In this document: positions 1-5,886 of the stretch, in pieces
Layout of the letters: each line of letters opens with the position of its first letter
Numbering within the stretch: position 1 is the first letter of the stretch
The notes under the pieces: generated by a model
Seen by the model: the letters and a program-made list of their open reading frames with translations, nothing else
The model's database searches: none
What the model was told of the DNA's origin: nothing
Position numbers and translations under genes: made by a program
Origin: CAYNQN01 sp964530525
Lineage (GTDB): Bacteria > Actinomycetota > Acidimicrobiia > Acidimicrobiales > Acidimicrobilacustridaceae
Assembly: GCA_964530525.1 (NCBI GenBank)
Contig: CAZHBH010000076.1
Coordinates: forward strand, 1 to 9,863
DNA: 9,863 nucleotides
Reading direction: 5' to 3'

Positions 1-34
1 CATTGAGCTACACCCGCGAACGTCCGGAGCGTAC

Positions 35-67
35 TTGACCCGCCCCAGGCCCCGAACCTCTTACTCG
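35..67 (+). promoter_or_regulatory. Weak candidate promoter for the cobalamin-riboswitch operon
   Basis: TTGACC at 35-40 matches five of six bases of the TTGACA -35 consensus. The AT-richest spot at a workable distance is TTACTC at 61-66 (20-base spacer), which is a poor -10. Transcription from here would begin around 70-75, just before the riboswitch, so position is the main support. Bases 1-34 hold nothing I can assign. Confidence 0.3.
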
Positions 68-87
68 AACGCCGGGTCCACCGCCTG

Positions 88-228
88 GGAGCGGCCGACC
101 CGGCGGCGAGGGGTGTAGCATCGGGCCCAGCCTCTCGGATGGGGGAAGCCGGTCGAAGTCCGGCGCTGACCCGCAACCGTAGGTCGTCGTGGCTCCGGTC
201 ACGGCGACGAGCCGGAGCACCTGCTCGA
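88..228 (+). ncRNA. Cobalamin riboswitch, compact form
   Basis: The conserved core is readable. GGGGAA (142-147) is followed by the stem GCCGG (148-152) / CCGGC (160-164) with loop TCGAAGT, then GCTGACCCGCAACCGT (165-180), the CCCGCAAC core typical of cobalamin aptamers. The 3' end has an actinobacterial-style B12 box, AGCCGGAGCACCTGC (210-224). Only about 30 bases lie between core and B12 box. That is shorter than the AdoCbl class with bulky P8-P12 peripheral stems and closer to the short class-II type. The 5' edge is approximate because I could not place the closing P1 stem. The element lies upstream of a surface protein/EcfT/EcfA/S-component operon and presumably controls its transcription or translation with a B12 form. 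The motif supports the cobalamin aptamer call well; ligand form and switching direction are inference. Confidence 0.88.
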
Positions 229-260
229 GAGCTGAAGCACACCAGTCCGTCGTGGTCCGC

Positions 261-274
261 GGGAGGTGGCTCGA
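261..274 (+). promoter_or_regulatory. Shine-Dalgarno of the first operon gene, within the riboswitch expression platform
   Basis: GGGAGG at 261-266 lies eight bases before the ATG at 275. The overlapping stretch AGGTGGCTC (264-272) can pair with GAGCACCT (215-222) inside the B12 box, eight base pairs with G268 bulged. This hints that ribosome access may be tied to aptamer folding. A second GGGAGG at 339-344, also eight bases before a GTG (353), makes the true start ambiguous. Confidence 0.5.
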
Positions 275-1330
275 ATGCGAGGTGGTGGTCGCGAGGCCGG
301 CACCCCGGCCGGGCTCGCCGATCGCGAGCCCCAGAACCGGGAGGTCGCCGAGGTGCGCCGAGCTGGCTCGTGGCTCGCTGCAACCCGAGCCGTCGTGCGG
401 CCCGTCCTGTTGCTCGCCCTAGTGGGAGCGGCATCCGCGAGCGCCGCAACCGCCGCCGGCGCCACATCCGAGCCCTCGGCCACCTACGCCGGCGTCCCCG
501 TGGTGGGCCGACCTTGCGAGCAGGGCGAGGGCGTGACCGTGATCGTCGACTTCACCACCCTCGGCGGCGGGGTGCGAGTGGGTTGTGCAGCCGGAGACCA
601 GGTCCACGGATTCGCCGCTCTGCGCGCCGCGGGCTTCCGCACCAGCTCAGAGGGCGGGGTCGGCAGGATCTGCACCCTCGACGGCCTTCCCACCCAGGGC
701 TACCCCTACTGCTGGACCACGGGCGGGTTCTGGTCGCACTGGGCAGAGGGCAGCTCCGACGACTGGGAGTTCCACCAGGTCGGCGCCGGACACGGACCCC
801 TCGCTCCGGGCCACGTGAGCGGGTGGTCGTGGGCACAGGACTTCCGCTCAGCGCCCCCCCGGATCCCACCACGATGGTCGCCCCCCACCGTGGCCGAGCC
901 GGACCCTGTCCCCGTGATGCCCGACGGCGGCGGCCCGGTAGAGATCGATCCGGTGAGCCCGGGTGGCGGCGTCGATCCCGAGGGGGAACCCCCGTCGGAC
1001 GGAGGGCCCTACGGGCCGGGGGGCGGCCCCCTCGATGCGACCGGCTCGCCGTCGGGCACGGGGGACGCTGGCAACGCCTCCGCACCCGCCGCGGAAGGAG
1101 ACGCCGACGTCTCGGGCCCACCCCCCTCCGGCGAAGGCCCCTCGGGGCAGATGGAGCTGACTTCGGCACCTGGCGCTCCTGCTGCCGCCGGAGGCGGATC
1201 CGTGGCAGGTGTGGGCTTGGGCGTCGGGCTGGCAGCCGTCGTGGGAGCCGCAGCTGCCATCGCTGCCCGCCGGAGGCGTGCCGCCGCCGACCCCTCACGG
1301 ACCGGCGTGCACTCCTCGTCGATCCGATGA
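275..1330 (+). CDS. Exported, membrane-anchored surface protein with a DUF4430/transcobalamin-like domain
   Basis: The 351-residue protein has an arginine-rich N-terminus and a hydrophobic signal segment (about 41-58, ending ASASA). A compact domain (about 70-187) contains four cysteines (81, 104, 133, 146), enough for two disulfides, and an aromatic block (YCWTTGGFWSHW, then DDWEFHQVG and GHVSGWSW). A Gly/Pro/acidic low-complexity linker follows (about 190-305), then one membrane helix (about 310-331) and an RRRR stop-transfer, so the domain should face outward. The aromatic, glycine-turn pattern resembles DUF4430 / transcobalamin beta-type domains; this is a pattern-level call. As first gene behind a B12 riboswitch, it probably captures cobalamin or a corrinoid for the importer. 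ATG 275 is chosen for its GGGAGG site. GTG 353 has an equally good site and would give a shorter, more conventional signal peptide (MRRAGSWLAATR...). The stop overlaps the next start (ATGA). Confidence 0.72.
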   Translation: MRGGGREAGTPAGLADREPQNREVAEVRRAGSWLAATRAVVRPVLLLALVGAASASAATAAGATSEPSATYAGVPVVGRPCEQGEGVTVIVDFTTLGGGVRVGCAAGDQVHGFAALRAAGFRTSSEGGVGRICTLDGLPTQGYPYCWTTGGFWSHWAEGSSDDWEFHQVGAGHGPLAPGHVSGWSWAQDFRSAPPRIPPRWSPPTVAEPDPVPVMPDGGGPVEIDPVSPGGGVDPEGEPPSDGGPYGPGGGPLDATGSPSGTGDAGNASAPAAEGDADVSGPPPSGEGPSGQMELTSAPGAPAAAGGGSVAGVGLGVGLAAVVGAAAAIAARRRRAAADPSRTGVHSSSIR

Positions 1331-2541
1331 CCCGGGTCCGCAGGTTGGGAGACCGGGGGCACGGACGCCCGGCCGGTCGGCTGCCGCGCACGTTGCACCC
1401 CGGTGCGTGGTGGCTGTGGGCGATCGGGATGGGCACGGCGGCAAGCCGCACCACCAACCCGGTCCTCCTCGTGCTCGTCGTGGCCGTCGTCGCCTACGTG
1501 GTGGCGGCCCGCCGCACCGAGGCCCCTTGGGCGCGCGGCTTCAAGGCCTACCTCGTCCTCGGGTTGGTGGTGATCGCGATCCGGGTGGGATTTCGGGCCT
1601 TGCTGGGTAGCCAGACCGGTGAGCACGTCTTGTTCAGCCTCCCGGAGATCCCGCTGCCCGACCTCGCGGAGGGGATCCGCCTCGGCGGGCCGGTGGCCCT
1701 GGAGGGTCTGCTCGCCGCCCTCTACGACGGCATGCGCCTTGCCACGCTTCTCATCTGCCTCGGTGCCGCCAACGTCCTCGCCAACCCGAAGCGACTGCTC
1801 AAGGCGCTACCCAGCGCGCTCCACGAGGCGGGGGTGGCGGTCACCGTCGCACTCACCATCGCTCCGCAGCTGATCGAGAGCGCTCTGCGCGTCGCCCGAG
1901 CCAGGAGGCTGAGGGGTGAGCCGGGCCGACGACTCAGGCTGCTGCACGAGGTGGGGATCCCGGTCATGACCGATGCCCTGGAGAGATCGCTGCTGCTGGC
2001 CGCGGCGATGGACTCGCGCGGCTACGGGAGGGCCGGGAGCCTCGGGCGCTCCACTCGTGCCGTTGCCGGCGGATTGGTGCTGGCGGGCCTCGCCGGGGTC
2101 TGCGTGGGCACGTACGGGCTGCTGGATGCCACCACCAGCGGCCTCATGGGCCTTCCCATGCTTCTCGCAGGCATCACCGCGTCCACCGTCGGGATGGTGC
2201 TGGGTGGGCGCCGGGTCCGCACGAGCAGGTACCGCCCCGATCCCTGGCGAGGAGCGGAGTGGGCGGTGGCCGGGTCCGGCATCACCGCGGCCGCGGTGAT
2301 CATCGCCGTGGGCAACGTCGATCCGTCGATCCTCAACCCTTCGCTCGAGCCCCTCCAGTGGCCGATGGTCACGCTCTTGCCCGTCGTGGGCATCCTCATC
2401 GGAGCACTTCCCGCAGTGCTCGCTCCTCCGGTAGCGATCACCACCGGCGCACCGGCAAGCCCCAGCGATGACCGATGGGCCAGCGACGGGCCCGCCCGGA
2501 TCGACGGCTCGGGCCCGAGACGCGCGGAGCTCGCGAGGTGA
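1327..2541 (+). CDS. ecfT: ECF transporter transmembrane coupling component EcfT (CbiQ family)
   Basis: EcfT is the membrane scaffold of an energy-coupling-factor importer. It joins the ATPases to the substrate-binding S component. The 404-residue protein opens with the family-typical LHPGAWWLW segment (23-31). Hydrophobic helices lie near 44-61, 74-91 and 134-150. A cytoplasmic coupling region holds the arginine-rich RARRLRG (191-197) and AMDSRGYGR (227-235), the two Ala-Arg-type motifs that dock on EcfA. Three further hydrophobic segments (about 247-268, 273-293, 315-329/346-369) and a hydrophilic tail make it much longer than the roughly 260-residue norm. ATG 1327 overlaps the upstream stop as ATGA, indicating translational coupling. 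The frame stays open far upstream to 139, but that part overlaps the riboswitch and the surface-protein gene and is not coding. The stop is shared with the next start (GTGA). Confidence 0.88.
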   Translation: MTRVRRLGDRGHGRPAGRLPRTLHPGAWWLWAIGMGTAASRTTNPVLLVLVVAVVAYVVAARRTEAPWARGFKAYLVLGLVVIAIRVGFRALLGSQTGEHVLFSLPEIPLPDLAEGIRLGGPVALEGLLAALYDGMRLATLLICLGAANVLANPKRLLKALPSALHEAGVAVTVALTIAPQLIESALRVARARRLRGEPGRRLRLLHEVGIPVMTDALERSLLLAAAMDSRGYGRAGSLGRSTRAVAGGLVLAGLAGVCVGTYGLLDATTSGLMGLPMLLAGITASTVGMVLGGRRVRTSRYRPDPWRGAEWAVAGSGITAAAVIIAVGNVDPSILNPSLEPLQWPMVTLLPVVGILIGALPAVLAPPVAITTGAPASPSDDRWASDGPARIDGSGPRRAELAR

Positions 2542-4166
2542 TCGAGTTCGATTCGGTCTCGGTCACGTATCCCGAGGCGACGGCACCGACCATCCGCGGC
2601 GTGGATCTCCTCGTCAACGAGGGCGAGCTCTGCCTGGTCGTCGGTCCCACTGGTTCTGGGAAGTCCACGCTGCTCGGAGCGATCGGCGGGAGGGTGCCCC
2701 ACTTCACCGGTGGGCGCCTCCGAGGCACCGTGCGCGTCGCCGGGCGCGACACGCGCACCCATCCGCCGCGCGAGCTGGCCGACGTCGTGGGCCTCGTCGG
2801 GCAGGATCCGCTGTCTGGATTCGTCACCGACACGGTGGAGGAGGAGCTGGCCTACTGCATGGAGCAGCTGGCCCTTCCGCCGCAGGCGATGCGCAAGCGG
2901 GTCGAGGAGATCCTCGACCTCCTGGGGATCGCCGAGCTGCGTGCGAGGCCGCTGCGCACGCTGTCGGGTGGCCAGCAGCAGAGGGTGGCGATCGGCTCGG
3001 TCCTGACCGCCCACCCACGCATCCTCGTGCTCGACGAACCCACCTCGGCTCTCGACCCCACCGCTGCCGAAGAGGTGCTCGCCGCCATCACCCGCCTCGT
3101 CCACGACCTCGGCGTGACGGTGGTCGTGGCCGAGCACCGGCTCGAGCGCGTGGTCCAGTACGCCGATCAGGTGGTGGAGCTCGTGGAGGGAGGAGAGGTT
3201 CGCTCGGGCGCGCCCACCGAGGTGTTCGCCACGGCAGCGCTCGCTCCGCCCGTGGTGCAGCTCGGGCGCCTGTGCGGGTGGGAGCCCCTCGCTCTGTCGG
3301 TGCGCGAGGCACGTCGCCGTGTGACCGACCTGCGCACCGAGCTCTCCGGTCACGGCAGACCCCCCCGAAGCGCTGGGGGGACCGTGGTGGGGACACCGTT
3401 GCTGCGAGCCCGTTCGGTGGTCGTCCGCTACGGCGAGCTGGTGGCGGTCCGAGAGGTCGACCTCGAGCTGCACCCGGGAGAGGTGGTGGCCCTCATGGGC
3501 CGCAACGGATCGGGCAAGTCGTCGCTGCTGTGGACGCTGCAGGGCAGCGGCCGGCGGCACGGGGGCTCCGTCGACGTGGACGGCGCCGACCCGGCGACCC
3601 AATCGGCACGCCGAGCTCGCCAGCTCGTGGGCCTCGTCCCGCAGACGCCGGCCGATCTCCTCTTCCTCACCACCGTCGGCGACGAGCTGGCCCGATCCGA
3701 TCGTGACGCCGGGGCTCCCATCGGGAGCACCGCAGCGCTGCTGGAGCAGCTCGTGGGGCCGGTCTTGCTCGACACCCACCCCGCCGACCTCTCCGAGGGC
3801 CAGAAGCTGGCGTTGGTGCTCGCCATCCAGCTCGTGGCGGCGCCCGACGTCGTGCTGCTCGACGAGCCCACCCGCGGCCTCGACTACGAGGCCAAGGCCC
3901 ATCTCACCGAGATCCTCGCTGGGTTGGCGGCCGAAGGCAGGGCAGTCCTCGTGGCCACCCACGACGTGGAGTTCGTCGCAGGCGTGGCACACCGCGTGGT
4001 CGTCATGGCAGCCGGCGAGGTGGTGGCAGACGGGCCGGCCGCCGAGGTGGTGGCCAGCTCCCCCGCGTTCGCACCGCAGGTGGCTCGAATACTCCACCCC
4101 GAGCCCTGGCTAACCGTCGAAGAGGTGGCGCTCGCCTTGCGCGAGCCCGGGCGAGCCGCACCGTGA
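2538..4166 (+). CDS. ecfA: Fused ECF ATPase (EcfA-EcfA, two ABC nucleotide-binding domains)
   Basis: This 542-residue protein supplies both ATPases of the ECF module in one chain. Domain 1: Walker A GPTGSGKST (36-44), Q-loop Gln89, signature LSGGQQQR (142-149), Walker B ILVLDEP (162-168), switch His200 in the EcfA-like AEHR. Domain 2 (about 288-510): Walker A GRNGSGKSS (321-329), Gln369 (PQTP), signature LSEGQK (418-423), Walker B VVLLDEP (438-444), His475 (ATHD). A linker near 232-287 joins them. The second signature departs from LSGGQ and lacks the usual following arginine, so the ATP site it completes may be less active. The start is GTG 2538, overlapping the ecfT stop as GTGA, with GGAG at 2526-2529 eight bases upstream. 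An in-frame ATG at 2475 would add residues before the usual N-terminus (MIEFDSVSVTY) and lie wholly inside ecfT. The stop overlaps the S-component start. Confidence 0.93.
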   Translation: MIEFDSVSVTYPEATAPTIRGVDLLVNEGELCLVVGPTGSGKSTLLGAIGGRVPHFTGGRLRGTVRVAGRDTRTHPPRELADVVGLVGQDPLSGFVTDTVEEELAYCMEQLALPPQAMRKRVEEILDLLGIAELRARPLRTLSGGQQQRVAIGSVLTAHPRILVLDEPTSALDPTAAEEVLAAITRLVHDLGVTVVVAEHRLERVVQYADQVVELVEGGEVRSGAPTEVFATAALAPPVVQLGRLCGWEPLALSVREARRRVTDLRTELSGHGRPPRSAGGTVVGTPLLRARSVVVRYGELVAVREVDLELHPGEVVALMGRNGSGKSSLLWTLQGSGRRHGGSVDVDGADPATQSARRARQLVGLVPQTPADLLFLTTVGDELARSDRDAGAPIGSTAALLEQLVGPVLLDTHPADLSEGQKLALVLAIQLVAAPDVVLLDEPTRGLDYEAKAHLTEILAGLAAEGRAVLVATHDVEFVAGVAHRVVVMAAGEVVADGPAAEVVASSPAFAPQVARILHPEPWLTVEEVALALREPGRAAP

Positions 4167-5086
4167 CGTCGTCGACGCCTTCCGTCAACGCCCACTGGGT
4201 CCGACCGGATGCGACCGGAGCGGGGGGGCCTGGCGCCGGTCGGGGCCATCGCGCCCTGCGGTTGAGGCCCAGACCGACGGTGGTCCTGGTCGTCGCCTCG
4301 CTGGCCGGCCTGGCGATGTTCTGCTGGCCGCTGCTCGTCAAGCCCCCCGAGGGCCTGGCCCACCAGACCGACGCGCCCTTCATCTTCGTGCTCATCCTGC
4401 CGCTGCTGCTGGCCGTGATCCTCGCCGAGCTGCACGCTCCCGGAGCGCCTGCCACCTCGGGAGGGGCCCCTGCTCCGGTCCGCTCCGGATCCATGGACAT
4501 CAAGGCCCTGGCGATGCTCGGCGTGCTGGCGGCGGTCGGTGCAGCGCTGCGTCCCCTGGGGGCGGGGCTAGCGGGCATAGAGCCGATGTTCTTCCTGCTG
4601 GTGCTGGGCGGGCGCGCCTACGGACCGGGGTTCGGCTTCGTTCTCGGATCCACGACGATGTTCGCGTCAGCTCTCCTCACGGGAGGCGTGGGGCCGTGGC
4701 TCCCCTTCCAGATGCTCGCAGCGTCATGGATGGGCCTCGGCGCAGGACTGCTGCCAAGGGCCTCGGGCAGGGCGGAGATCGGGATGCTGGCCGCATACGG
4801 GGCCATCGCCTCCGTCATCTACGGTTCGCTCCTCAACCTCTGGTTCTGGCCCTTCAGCGTGGGGCTGAGCACCGACGTGTCCTACGTGCCCGGCGCGCCC
4901 GTCCTCGAGAACCTCCACCGCTTCATGACGTTCACGTTCTACACGTCGGTGCTGGGATGGGACGTCGGTCGCGCCGTGGTGACCACGGTCGCCATCGCTG
5001 TGCTTGGCACACCCGTGCTCTTCACCCTCCGCCGCGCAGTGCGCAAGGCGGCTTTCGACGCCCCGGTGGGGTTCGACCCCGGCTGA
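4163..5086 (+). CDS. ECF transporter S component, probable cobalamin/corrinoid specificity
   Basis: The 307-residue membrane protein is the substrate-binding subunit. The core (about 111-290) has the sequence style of actinobacterial ECF S components: ALRPLGAGLAGIEPMFFLLVLGGRAYGPGFGFVLG, then ALLTGGVGPWLPFQMLAASWMGLGAGLLP, then NLWFWPF, with about six helices. Two extra hydrophobic segments (about 39-59 and 72-90) and a short Gly/Pro linker precede it, whereas many S components are about 180-200 residues with six helices. Specificity cannot be read from the residues. The upstream cobalamin riboswitch points to B12 or a precursor, functionally like CbrT, though I do not claim orthology. GTG 4163 overlaps the EcfA stop (GTGA), completing the chain of coupled genes. 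This is the last gene before a GC-rich hairpin. Confidence 0.87.
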   Translation: MTSSTPSVNAHWVRPDATGAGGPGAGRGHRALRLRPRPTVVLVVASLAGLAMFCWPLLVKPPEGLAHQTDAPFIFVLILPLLLAVILAELHAPGAPATSGGAPAPVRSGSMDIKALAMLGVLAAVGAALRPLGAGLAGIEPMFFLLVLGGRAYGPGFGFVLGSTTMFASALLTGGVGPWLPFQMLAASWMGLGAGLLPRASGRAEIGMLAAYGAIASVIYGSLLNLWFWPFSVGLSTDVSYVPGAPVLENLHRFMTFTFYTSVLGWDVGRAVVTTVAIAVLGTPVLFTLRRAVRKAAFDAPVGFDPG

Positions 5087-5130
5087 GGGGAGGGCGAGCC
5101 GACCGGTCCCAGCGGCCAGCCGCCCTCCCC
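5087..5130. terminator. GC-rich hairpin between convergent genes, likely bidirectional terminator
   Basis: GGGGAGGGCG (5087-5096) and CGCCCTCCCC (5121-5130) are a perfect 10-base-pair inverted repeat starting right after the S-component stop. A small inner stem (GCCG 5098-5101 / CGGC 5113-5116) is possible. There is no U-tract, as is common in high-GC actinobacteria. It lies between convergent genes (stops at 5086 and 5163), so it could end transcription both ways. Confidence 0.6.
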
Positions 5131-5162
5131 CGCCGGGCCGCCAGGGCGGCGAGCATCGCTTC

Positions 5163-5765
5163 TCAGCTGTCCAGCTGGATGCCAGCAGCGGGTTCGACCA
5201 GCTCGTGGACCACCCAACGAGCGAGGAGCGACTCCATGAGGCAGACGAGGCGGGCCTCCTGAGCCGATCCGGCCGGGGCGCTCGTACGAGCGAACGCGAT
5301 GGAGATGTCGGTGGCGCGGTCGCGCCGCAAGCCCAGGGACAGCACCTCGGGCATGGGACCGGCCTCCTCCACCAACGTCTCCCCCACCGAGTACGCCACC
5401 TCGGCGTCGAGGGTGAACGCGAACGCGAACAGGTTCTCGCCGTCACGGGGAAGCCGGTGGATGCCACCTGCGAGGGTGGCCCCTCCAGGTGGCACTCCCA
5501 CGTCGATCGCAGGCTCCCCACACTCCGGGAGGCCCACCAACGAGATGGCCTCCCCCTCGCTGGCGAGCTTGTGGGCGTGCGACACCGCGCACCGGAACTG
5601 CGTCGAGGTCATCCAGAGCGCTCCTTCGGGTGCGCGACCCGGCGCTCGTCCGCCGACGTCTACCACCACGCGTGAGCCGTCGCGGATCCTCGCTCTCACG
5701 TCGTGGAACGAGTTGGCGAGCGTGGCTGCCGCCCTGAACGCGGTGAGGGCCGAGTTGGAGAGCAT
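5163..5765 (-). CDS. Protein of unknown function, 200 residues, under a DtxR-like operator
   Basis: I do not recognise the family. The 200-residue product is soluble-looking, with no signal peptide or membrane helix. It starts MLSNSALTAFRAAATLANSFHDV, has a valine-rich strand (RVVVDVGG, 32-39) and a middle stretch of alternating hydrophobic and Gly/Pro residues (AISLVGLPECGEPAIDVGVPPGG, split at 73-95). It ends with a helical C-terminus (about 168-190, ARLVCLMESLLARWVVHEL). Cysteines are at 59, 82 and 175. The ATG at 5765 has no Shine-Dalgarno site; a TAACAT hexamer ends six bases upstream, the usual spacing of an actinobacterial leaderless promoter. The frame keeps high third-position GC along its length, supporting a real gene. 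It converges on the ECF operon and diverges from the coiled-coil gene. An iron-linked role would be suggested only by the operator. Confidence 0.72.
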   Translation of the reverse strand: MLSNSALTAFRAAATLANSFHDVRARIRDGSRVVVDVGGRAPGRAPEGALWMTSTQFRCAVSHAHKLASEGEAISLVGLPECGEPAIDVGVPPGGATLAGGIHRLPRDGENLFAFAFTLDAEVAYSVGETLVEEAGPMPEVLSLGLRRDRATDISIAFARTSAPAGSAQEARLVCLMESLLARWVVHELVEPAAGIQLDS

Positions 5766-5771
5766 AGAGAG

Positions 5772-5777
5772 ATGTTA
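5772..5777 (-). promoter_or_regulatory. Candidate leaderless promoter -10 (TAACAT) for the minus-strand unknown gene
   Basis: On the minus strand TAACAT is followed by CTCTCT and then the ATG at 5765, which places the start of transcription on or beside the start codon. TTGATC at 5802-5797 could act as a -35 with a long 19-base spacer. The absence of a ribosome site supports a leaderless reading. Confidence 0.45.
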
Positions 5778-5788
5778 GGCAATCCTAA
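5775..5788. promoter_or_regulatory. Inverted repeat TTAGG-N4-CCTAA, candidate DtxR/IdeR-type operator
   Basis: TTAGGCAATCCTAA is a 5-base inverted repeat with a 4-base centre, and the flanking AT...AT bases extend the symmetry. From memory of the DtxR/IdeR/DmdR iron-box consensus (TTAGGTTAGGCTAACCTAA), the 3' 14 bases match at 12 positions and the full 19 at 14. It overlaps TAACAT on the minus strand and TAATAT (5786-5791) on the plus strand, so one bound repressor could block both directions. It sits in the most AT-rich patch of the window. Confidence 0.45.
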
Positions 5789-5791
5789 TAT
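5786..5791 (+). promoter_or_regulatory. Candidate -10 (TAATAT) for the coiled-coil / PNPOx-fold gene pair
   Basis: TAATAT has the key T, A and final T of the TANNNT -10 motif. No convincing -35 lies 16-19 bases upstream. Transcription would start near 5798 and leave about 89 untranslated bases before the ATG at 5887; I see no other element in that leader. Confidence 0.3.
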
Positions 5792-5886
5792 GTGGGATCA
5801 AGGTTGGATGGCAGACAGCGGCACTGGTGGAGCCGCAGGAGATGGACGATGATCGTTGGAACAGCCGCAGCCGACAGGAGGCGCAG

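Noticed and set aside
1..3. CAT at the window edge as the start codon of a leftward gene
   Set aside because: Three bases with no ribosome site or promoter visible upstream; nothing can be said without sequence to the left.
139..1326. Long plus-strand open frame continuous with EcfT, giving an 800-residue protein
   Set aside because: It crosses the riboswitch and overlaps the surface-protein gene in another frame. Its translation is arginine- and proline-rich low complexity, and EcfT has a coupled ATG at 1327.
2022..4097. 691-residue minus-strand open frame opposite ecfT and ecfA
   Set aside because: It lies opposite two well-supported genes with textbook ABC motifs. Its His/Gly/Arg-rich composition is a GC-rich antisense shadow.
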